In this document: positions 56,259 to 64,000 of the stretch, in pieces
How the letters are laid out: the number at the start of each line of letters is the position of its first letter
How positions within the stretch are numbered: the stretch's first letter is position 1
Source: Parafenestella ontariensis
Taxonomy: Eukaryota > Ascomycota > Dothideomycetes > Pleosporales > Cucurbitariaceae
DNA: 64,000 nucleotides
Reading direction: 5' to 3'
Assembly: GCA_021596325.1 (NCBI GenBank)
Contig: JAKGDA010000010.1
Span: 248,001 to 312,000, forward strand
Made by a program: the position numbers and the translations under genes
The notes under the pieces: model-generated
Told to the model about the DNA's origin: nothing
The model's database searches: none
Seen by the model: the letters and a program-made list of their open reading frames with translations, nothing else

Positions 56259-57194
56259 CTATACCCGTGCTGTTATCATCCGTGGCGTAGCAGCACGTTC
56301 TGTCCACTCCATTAAACCATGGTCTGCATTCGCCCAGTACTCTCGCGTCTTCTTGTACAGCGCCATTCGATCCGCTAAACTCTGCACCGCCAAAATCTCT
56401 TTGAAACCGAGGGGTCGCTGATCCACAGGGACATCGCCAAAGTCAATCGCGGTCCCAGAGTCCGCACGCTTTGGGCGTACAGACGGTTGCTTTGACTTTT
56501 GCGCAGTGGATGACTGTCTTTGCATGGGTGGCGAGGGCGATCGCTGAATGGCAGATAGCTGAGGTCGAATAACTGAGGGTTGTCGCTGAATCGTGGAAGG
56601 CTGTCGTTGGATAATGGTGCTTGTCCTGGCAACCTCGGATTCAGGATAGATGGATGATGCTGTAGTCAGGCGGGCCAGGGATCTCCTGGGTCTCAGTGGT
56701 GGGTAATCCTTCTGTATAGGTTTAGGTGCAGTTTCTGGCTCCGGAGTCATCGATTTGGGGACAGGGGGTTGGTAGAACTCTCGGTCCAATCCAACCTTCT
56801 GTCGCAAGCGTGACATACTCGATTGCATCTTGAGAGGTCGAGGAGCCTTTGTGCTGTTGGATCGGGCAACTGACATGTCGGCTAGATTCTCGCCCGCGTG
56901 CTTGCGATGTAAATCAGGTAGATGTGAATGTGAAATCGACGCTCTCCGTAGCCTTGAGAGGCTTCTCTTCAGTGATATGCTTGGTCGACGTATGGCCCCG
57001 GCAATAGTATCTGATCTTCGTGGCACTTCTGTTGTTCCAGTGGCGACAAATGTATGCGATGGTAGCTCGTCTGGTTCGAGTGTGGTGTTGGTAAAGTAGC
57101 TATCCAGACTTGAACTGTTGCTGGCCGTCACGCTGACGCCACCAATATGTTTGGCATGCATGGGCCCAGATATAACTATCTTCGACTTGGCCAT
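56259..57194 (-). CDS. Ser/Arg/Pro-rich hypothetical protein with CRIB-like N-terminus
   Basis: Single-exon gene, 311 aa. The N-terminus MAKSKIVISGPMHAKHIGGV resembles the Cdc42/Rac-binding CRIB consensus (ISxP...H..H.G), with the central Phe replaced. A long disordered basic/Ser-rich region (RRPSISLKRSLSRLRRASIS) follows. A short degenerate repeat of IQRQPS-type units lies at about 195-230. The C-terminus is helical: GFKEILAVQSLADRMALYKK then REYWANADHGLMEW. CRIB function is an inference from one motif; fungal proteins with this N-terminal pattern are otherwise uncharacterised to my knowledge. The start is followed directly by the conserved motif, which supports it. Confidence 0.65.
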   Translation of the reverse strand: MAKSKIVISGPMHAKHIGGVSVTASNSSSLDSYFTNTTLEPDELPSHTFVATGTTEVPRRSDTIAGAIRRPSISLKRSLSRLRRASISHSHLPDLHRKHAGENLADMSVARSNSTKAPRPLKMQSSMSRLRQKVGLDREFYQPPVPKSMTPEPETAPKPIQKDYPPLRPRRSLARLTTASSIYPESEVARTSTIIQRQPSTIQRQPSVIRPQLSAIQRSPSPPMQRQSSTAQKSKQPSVRPKRADSGTAIDFGDVPVDQRPLGFKEILAVQSLADRMALYKKTREYWANADHGLMEWTERAATPRMITARV

Positions 57195-58915
57195 GGTGAA
57201 TGTGTGCGTCCCCAGATTGGGAGTGGCGGGGGATTGTCTAGACGTTCAACGATCGTTTGTTGCTCCGGCTGAATGCAGAGTTGTTTCGAGTAGACAGATT
57301 TGTTGAAGCGGAGCGGAGCATGCGACAGCAACAAGGCGTGGCGGCGGTCCCAAGATGAAGGACTTTGGAGCCTTTGCCAGTCTTTTTAGCAGAACAGAAG
57401 GCTGTTCTGTTGTCAAATAACAGCGGGCGCTATGGCGATGCGTGAGCGCTCAGCCGTGGATTCGGGAGCAGCAAAGTACATCTGGCGAGAACGGTTCAGA
57501 TGGTTTGTCCCTGCAGATGGCGAATCGAGGGGCATACTGCAGTGGGACTAAAACTGGTTTAGGCGCAGCCTGACACTCAGAGTGTGGCTAAATGCTGGAA
57601 GCAGATCTCTACATGTGGAGTTGAGTCACCCGAGACATGTAACGTCTAGTGACGGGCGGGTATATGTGTGGATAATATTGCTCTAGTCTCAGGATGGAAA
57701 TGAGGAGGGACTCAACCTCAGTCTGAGAACACACGGCAAGGCTGTGTTAAGATCGCATCTCTGGCTATAGCCCCACAGATCCGGCAACTAAGATCTGACT
57801 GCTATAAAACGGCATCGTGGTGGTCCGAGGGTGAGTGATGTCAGTAGAACTGGATGCATGTAAACTGGCGGAGAAGTCTCAAATCTGAAGGATCGTCAAT
57901 TACTCGCGTGCATGTCACGCACACAAAGTGCGTTTTGTCACTTGCACGGTAGTCGACTTGATGTCGACGGTGAATGTGTTGTGCGCTATAGAAGCTTCCC
58001 GCAAACTCAAGTCAGTAACAGACAAGTAGAAATCAAGACTTTGCTTCTTCAGTATGGGCTACTTTGCAATTCGGACTGTGAACGTGTGGTGGTGTGAAAT
58101 ACGAGGACAAACACGTAGGCACGGCGGCCATGCTGGTAGCTGATCCGGAAATGGCATGAGTACAAGGAGATCAATCCGACCGACTTGACGAGAGTCGATT
58201 CAGCAGCCCAAATGCACGCATTACGCGTCATAGCCGTCCGTTGCTGCAGTTCCTTTTGTTGCACACGATCGATGCACATTTCCGCAGGCGTTACGAGCGC
58301 GTAGGCTAGATTGGAGCACGTCGACGAGGCCGCATACGTGCAGTTAGCCTGAGATGCATGATACACCCTGATCTCCGGTTGGTGGCGCTGTCAAAGGGCA
58401 GGTGAGGCAGACGACGTCTCCGAAGCTTCGGCAGCGTCTCAGCAGTTGTTCCGAGCCTCTTGGCATCTCTCCACCAACCATCATCTCCATGACCGTCAAG
58501 TTAGCAGGGCCGTCTACAATGGTAGCCACCAAGCTAGCGCAGCAGGACGTTGAGACCCGATACTCACGATCTAGGGGCACTTGTCATGCGATGCCTTGCC
58601 TCCGTTGCATGCCTGGCGGCTTCCGTTACCGGGCCTGCGTGAGTGGTGTCAGGCTACGCTTGAAGCCTGGGACTTCATAGCATAGTCGCGTACCAGACCG
58701 GCTGTATATAAGTGCAATGCGTATTCGCAAGACTTGTTTTCATTAGCAAGTTCCATCTTACAAGAGTCTTTCGTTAAACGTCTTTTTCATTCATTCACCT
58801 TCTTTCTTCTATTCTATCGTTCCTGGAGAATCGATCGGCCGGCCCAATTCAACTGTACTACTTACATCGTCATTCTTTGTTGTCAACGACCGGACATATT
58901 CCATCACTTTTCAAG
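57195..58915. other. intergenic region
   Basis: 1.7 kb between divergent genes. Short ORFs have no recognisable domain. The TATA box at 58705 is listed separately. Confidence 0.45.
58705..58712 (+). promoter_or_regulatory. TATA box of the Ala-rich secreted protein gene
   Basis: TATATAAG, 211 nt upstream of the ATG at 58916. The following leader is pyrimidine-rich (TTTCTTCTATTC-type), typical of highly expressed fungal genes. Confidence 0.55.
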
Positions 58916-60020
58916 ATGAAGCACTCCGTTCTCGCTCTCACTCTTATCGGCGCCGTGGTTGCGCGTCCGACTGCGCTCTTGAAAAAGCGTGAGGTCCCTC
59001 AAGAACATGCGCATCGGAACATCATCATTGCTGTCAATGATGTTCTGCAGCTAGATAACCCGGACAACATCCAGGATGCCGTCTTTGGTCTACTCGGTGC
59101 CAAAGCGGCTGCGGAGGGAGCTGGAAACATTGCTGATGCTGGTATGAATTATCATGAGCCGGTTATAACTGCACCGGTGCTAATAGTTTGTAGACTGCCT
59201 CCAACAAGCTACCGCTGACCAGGCCTTCTCTAATGCCAAAGCGGCTGGCGATGTCGCGGGTATGACCAATGCACTCATCTTCCGCGCACTGGAGCGCAAC
59301 ACTGGATCAGTCGGTCTTGCTTCAGTCCCTTGCGCGTCCATCAAGGCTGTCAACCCCGAAATTGCTGCTCTCCAGCAGCATCAGGACCCTGCTGGTGACG
59401 GCGCTCAAGACTTGAACAAACAAATCGCTGCCGAGTTGGCACGCCAGATCGCCGCAATTGGTGGTGACCCTCTCCTTGCCAACGAGGCTTCCACTTTCGC
59501 GCCTGGTGAGATTGGCGACCCAACGGCCCAGGGAAACACCTGTGACGACGAAAACGATGATGCCGGTTGCATAAACTCTTTAAATCTCCGTGTCGACGAC
59601 CTCTCCGAAGCCGAGATTACCGCCGCTGTTGCCGACGTCTCTGGAGCCGGTATCAACGCTGCTGATGCCACGGCGGCTGCTGACAACAAGGCTGCTGCTG
59701 ACAACAAGGCTGCTGCTGACAACAAGGCCGCCGCGGGAGCTGATGCTGCTGCTTTCGGCGATTGCAACCCTGCCATCGCCTTCGGCATTCCCTCTGATGG
59801 CCGCAAAGAGGACGCTTTCGAGGCCGTTGATCTGGCTACCTTCAACCACGGCTCTGCGTTGAACATTGCCGTCATCTCAGGCTTTATCTGCTCTCAGCTC
59901 TCCAGCAAGTGCGCTGTTGATGCGGCTGCTCAAAGCGCCTGCGATGCGGCTGCGGCTGCGGCTAACGGTCTGAAGGGTCAGGCGGCTGCAGATGCCTTCA
60001 ACTCTGCGCTTGGTGTTTAG
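58916..60020 (+). CDS. secreted Ala-rich cell-wall-type protein with tandem AAADNK repeats
   Basis: Two exons, 58916-59141 and 59194-60020 (350 aa, phase consistent). Signal peptide MKHSVLALTLIGAVVARP, then a dibasic LLKKREV that could be a Kex2-type site. The body is Ala/Asp/Asn-rich with few cysteines: DCLQQATADQAF, VPCASIKAVNPEIAALQQH, CDDENDDAGCINSLNLRVDD, and CNPAIAFGIPSDGRKEDAF. An 18-nt repeat (three near-identical AAADNK units) separates the two halves. No GPI tail or enzyme motif. It resembles a widespread family of abundant fungal secreted proteins that, as far as I recall, are often mislabelled in databases; the role is unknown. Confidence 0.8.
59673..59726 (+). repeat. 18-nt tandem repeat encoding AAADNK
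   Basis: Three consecutive in-frame units (GCTGCTGCTGACAACAAG, the first with one or two base changes) inside the Ala-rich secreted protein gene. Copy number may vary between strains. Confidence 0.9.
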
Positions 60021-62759
60021 GTTATGTTGAGATGGACAATAGACAGCACGAGATTGGTACAATGGGATCAGAGATACAAGCGAGGATTATGCATTATGGT
60101 GAACCTGTATTGTAGCTGCGAGCTTTTTAGAACATAGTAGTTTGTCATTACGATTGTTGTTGCGCATATAACGAAACGAAGACGTGGACAGAATTGCAAA
60201 ATTGACTCAGAATCGTAGAAACTATCGTCTGTGTTTATTACGCCAAAATGCAAAACAGGTTCTGAAATCCATGTCCGCCAGATTGGTTGTCCAGAAGGTA
60301 TCGCTGAGAGACCGATTTACAACGAATGTTAGTTTATTGGCGTAGGCGATATATGGTCACATCGCACTGAGTTACTCCCCAGTCTTCTACGAACATGTTA
60401 GACTCTTAATTTAGAACCATTGAGGACCTCCTACTGGAGTGAAATAGAGCAAGGATGTAATGTGGCGTGCGAACACAGCTTTGCTTGATACTTGGATCCG
60501 AGGAATGTGTATCATAGTCGACCTTCCAAGGGAGAGGTCGGCCGCGACCATACGGCTACGGGCCTCCCGTTCGGCAGACCTCGTGAGTCGGTACCTAAAA
60601 TCATGCGGTGGTACCTCTCTCCTCAATGCCAAGCTATAGGCGTCATGCTGGACGCATATTGGATTCCCCACTTAGACGTGGCATTGGCTGTGTTCGTGAC
60701 AACCATGAGAATGTTCGTGACAAAGGTGCAAATGCACCCCGCTACAGTAGATGCACGCATTGCAAGCTGAGCATTAGGCTCGCTGGAGAAAGTGCTCAGC
60801 TAGGTGCGAGCATTGCAAATGGTCCTAATGCGTCACAAGATTGGCGGCAGTTCAGGCCTCGTGCTGTACCACAGCCCACTTTGGGAACATGGTGGTGCTG
60901 AAATTTTCTAAAGAATGTGAAATAGGTCCAATCAAATTTTGGGAGTGGGTAGCTGTGCCATCGCACTTCCGTATTAGGCGGCACACATGCAGGTTCGGGA
61001 ATATCAAAGATATTGGTGTGTGATGAGCTGCAGCTGACCCCAGGCCGTTCTCGCAGCCAAACGCGGGATGTCAATAACGTCTTTGCACCTCAGTTCTCGA
61101 GCGGTATCAAGAGCAAAGACTGGGCGACGTAGTTCTGTACGAAAGATTAAGAGCAGCAGAACTTGGAAGTAGAGAGCAAAAGCCGGAACATTTCCACTAC
61201 GACGATTTCCGGAAACCCACCTGGCACGGTAAACAAACAATGCAAAGAGAGACAATTCGCGCAGCGCAGAACGTGCTGTTCTGTTGAAGACGAGCGGTGC
61301 AGTAGCGAGAAAAGTACGTCCCGCTGTGGAGCATGTGCTGGGCGTCGCAGCGAATAAAGGCGGTCAAAGTGTTCCTCGGACGCGGTGGGCGCACAGCTGG
61401 CAGGTTTCACTGCTTCGCTGCTCGTTCTCGCCCAAGCCGAAGTGGAGCGAAAGTGAGCGGGGAGCCAAAAGCAATCCGACGCGGAGGCTGAGCGTTGCGC
61501 ATCCCCGCCAACGCCCCGAGGAGGCTCGCAGGCGTTGGCAGCGGGAGAGTGGTGAAAAGTCGTGACAGGTGTTTGTGCGTTGCAGATATGCAGGGGCCAC
61601 AAGAGGGCCGCGATGGGTTGGCACGGGCCACACAGGGCTGGATTGGGCTAGTGCCGCGGACTGGAACGCGTTCGCGACGCGTCATGTTCGCTACAGCGAC
61701 TGCTGCGGCAACTGCTTCACGTGTTGATTGGGAGCACAAGGCAGGAATGCTATGCAAATAGCTGCAAGTGGGTACGCCGGCCTCCGCGTGGACCATGGCG
61801 GACAACTGTTGGACGAGCGGCGCTGCTTTTCTGCTGCAGCGCCAGCTCCTTTGGTGAGTCTCGCCTGTCCGCTATCGACTCTCTTGGCCCTAGCACGTCC
61901 GTGTGTCGACTCTAGCGCTAGCGGCTAGCCGTCAGCCGATTATCCTGCTGGCGCTCGCCCCGATGTTCCAACCTCACCGCAATCACCCTCACCTCACGAC
62001 CTCACGATAATTTCGAGCCGCGCTCGCCCGTCGCATTGCCATGCGCTGACGGAGACACGCCCACTGCACTACGACCGTTTCCTTGCTTGCCCTTCGCCTC
62101 TTCGCTTCTGCCTCCATGGACGTTTGAGTGCGCGGCGCCCGCTTCGCTCCTGCCCGCCCGCCGGACCTACTGCCGCGACCACTACCTCCACAGATCGCCC
62201 AAACCCGCCCGCAGGACCCGTATCGACCTTCGCGCGCACCCGGGGCATCTGTTCACGTTTGCGCCTCGTAGTCTATCAATTTAATTGCCCCCTGGCCCAT
62301 TGCGCGTTGCTGCTTGCCACGCACACCTACGCGCCGTCGCCTAAACGACCTTATCACGCCTATTCCTCGACTGCAACCCATCCGCGATCCTCCCTGAGCC
62401 AACTACCAGCGCATTAAAGTACGCGCGACGCCTTGCGACAGCTTCATCGCTTTACCAAGGGCGCAACCTTTGCCGATCGCCCGTGTAACCACAGTGCCGG
62501 CCGCACAGTCGCGTTCGCAGGCTACCAAACACCTGCCAGAACCCGAACTTTGACAAGCCCATCGCCCTGCATAATCTGAACCCAGCACCATAATTAAGTG
62601 TGGACCTTATTCGAACTGACGCCGTGTCGCGCTTGAGTTCCCTTGGGCCTCCTTGCAGCGCCTTTGAGATTGACCTCTTACACGTCTCTGACTAAGAGAT
62701 CAAAGAGACGAATACCCTTGAAACGCATCGACGCTACATTTCTTTCACATATCAGCAAC
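60021..62759. other. long intergenic region, probable long leader of the next gene
   Basis: 2.7 kb without a gene. From about 61900 onward the plus strand is strongly C/T-rich with short ATG ORFs (for example 62036-62284 and 62124-62417). This looks like a long 5' UTR with upstream ORFs, as seen ahead of fungal regulatory genes. Confidence 0.5.
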
Positions 62760-64000
62760 ATGGATTCCGAACGCCCACACCTCTCGATTACTCTCCCTAG
62801 GAACTTCATGTTCCACTACCGAGACGGAGAGGCTCCGCGAACGCCGGAGCCCGAGTCGCAGCTCGAAGACCTTCAACCGCCGCCGCCACCACGGCAGGTG
62901 CTAAAGGTTCGTCGCCGTCGCACCACTCTGGTCATGAATCACGACGACATGCAAGACAGCATGGATCAAAGGCCCATCCCTACCATCGAAACACCAGAAC
63001 TGCTCTCAGAAGCCTCAACAGACCTGCCCTCATTTCCTCCACCTCAAGATGATGCTTATCTCTCTCCTGGACTTGGCTACACTCGTATGCTGTCCCCACC
63101 GAAGACACCAGTCGCCCAGATGCGCACCATCAGCAACTATGATGGACCTCAGCATTGGGCTGATATCGACCAAGCAAGCCAGAGTGAAACTTCCAGTCGA
63201 CCCACGTCGTCCTCTGGCTTCTCTGATTCCTCTATCTCTTCCTGTGATAGCATCGGGTCTTTCATGTCGAGAGATGGCAGCTGCACGAGCCCGGAAGAGG
63301 AGATGACGGACCCATTCCTGTATTGCTCGCCAGCGTTAGACTACAGTGGTCCGACCTCACCCTTGGCAGCACACCAACAGCCTCGTCCTACTAAGAAGTT
63401 GAAATTGAGGGCCACCTTTACAGAAGAAATGGACTACCACCTCTGGATGACCTACATGAGGTACCTGCAGGATCCCACGGTGACTCCGTTCAAGGCGCTT
63501 CCAAGCACTACACCGCCGAACGGTGTTTGCCACCGTGTGGCTAGGATGGCTCGGAAAACCTGGAAGGGCCCTCGGCCGTCTCGTTCTAGCGGACTCCGAG
63601 CCAACACACAGTACGGCTCGCGCTCTGGCACTCCAGACACCATTAAGCCTACAAAGAGCGGCAGTAGCACTCCAGTAGCTAGACTCAGCAAGTCAATCCT
63701 GCGATACCCGTCAGAGAAGCAGTGCCGGAAGCGTTTGCGAGATTTGGCCAAACAGAAACCGACTCTTTCTGCTCATTATCAACGTCTTCTTCGGCGGTCA
63801 CCCTCACCATTTCAGTCATCCCCACCGGAAGAATCTTCGTCGCAACCCCGACCGCTCTCCTCGCCGTTCTCACAAGGGTCCACTTCCTTCTCGACTCGGG
63901 ACATGAACCTCTCATTGGCGACAAGTACCGCCGCGTCTATGCAACTGGGTAACCCATTGTCGCAACTAGCAAGTGATATCACTCCCCGACCGAGTCAGAG
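62760..64000 (+). CDS. regulator-like protein, partial (3' end beyond window)
   Basis: The frame opens with ATG at 62760 (MDSERPHLSITLPRNFMFHY) and stays open to the window end, at least 413 codons without an intron. The N-terminus is Pro/Glu-rich with a basic patch (LKVRRRRTTL). A Ser/Thr-rich region follows. A conserved-looking basic/aromatic block at about 220-265 reads LRATFTEEMDYHLWMTYMRY, then TVTPFKALP and CHRVARMARKTWKGP. About 80 residues later comes ILRYPSEKQCRKRLRDLAKQ. The two separated blocks suggest a split helical DNA-binding or protein-interaction domain, but I do not recognise the family. The long leader and disordered flanks fit a transcriptional or developmental regulator (inference). 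Confidence 0.7.
   Translation, partial: MDSERPHLSITLPRNFMFHYRDGEAPRTPEPESQLEDLQPPPPPRQVLKVRRRRTTLVMNHDDMQDSMDQRPIPTIETPELLSEASTDLPSFPPPQDDAYLSPGLGYTRMLSPPKTPVAQMRTISNYDGPQHWADIDQASQSETSSRPTSSSGFSDSSISSCDSIGSFMSRDGSCTSPEEEMTDPFLYCSPALDYSGPTSPLAAHQQPRPTKKLKLRATFTEEMDYHLWMTYMRYLQDPTVTPFKALPSTTPPNGVCHRVARMARKTWKGPRPSRSSGLRANTQYGSRSGTPDTIKPTKSGSSTPVARLSKSILRYPSEKQCRKRLRDLAKQKPTLSAHYQRLLRRSPSPFQSSPPEESSSQPRPLSSPFSQGSTSFSTRDMNLSLATSTAASMQLGNPLSQLASDITPRPSQ

Noticed and set aside
1..64000. Transposons, CRISPR arrays, secondary-metabolite clusters
   Set aside because: Looked for transposase or reverse-transcriptase motifs, long terminal or inverted repeats, spaced direct repeats and PKS/NRPS domains; none was seen.

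Overview
The window is nuclear DNA of a filamentous ascomycete (Pezizomycotina). Protein content suggests a Dothideomycete, but that placement is inference. Genes are dense on both strands. They are interrupted by short (about 45-60 nt) GT-AG introns with CTNAC/CTAAC-type branch sites. Base composition is near 50% GC with no AT-rich (RIP-like) block, and there is no operon structure. Most multi-exon models below were built by hand, and each was checked for an intact reading frame across every junction.

Layout. 0-13 kb: mitochondrial carrier, Gbp2/Hrb1-type RNA-binding protein, Syp1-type endocytic F-BAR/mu-homology protein, a CAK/Csk1-like kinase and Hym1/MO25. 13-19 kb: a GPI-anchored Cys-rich surface protein, an unidentified polytopic membrane protein and small hypothetical proteins. 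19.7-30.2 kb: Ariadne/HEL1 RBR ubiquitin ligase, eIF2B epsilon, the Skn7 response-regulator/HSF transcription factor and a mitochondrial Prx5-type peroxiredoxin. 31.5-42.5 kb: formamidase, a UsgS/RRT8-like membrane protein divergent from the peroxisome-inheritance protein Inp1, a Ser/Pro-rich hypothetical protein and a patatin-like phospholipase. 42.9-48 kb: ketopantoate reductase, ribosomal protein eL42 and the inner-nuclear-membrane protein Heh1/Src1. 48-55 kb: a more accessory stretch with a secreted glucuronan lyase (PL20) and three head-to-tail F-box-like paralogues, the middle one frameshifted at its start. 55-64 kb: a small Cys-rich protein ending in a CaaX box, a CRIB-like-motif protein, a secreted Ala-rich protein with an 18-nt tandem repeat, and a partial regulator-like gene running off the right edge.

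The core genes are ordinary housekeeping functions: translation (eIF2B epsilon, eL42), mRNA export, ubiquitination, endocytosis, polarity (Hym1), nuclear envelope, stress response (Skn7, peroxiredoxin) and pantothenate synthesis. I see no coordinated cluster of secondary-metabolism genes, no transposon, no RNA gene and no CRISPR array. The least explained content is the F-box-like trio with its frameshifted member, the CaaX microprotein, the orphan membrane protein, and a coding-like but broken stretch near 37.7-38.3 kb.
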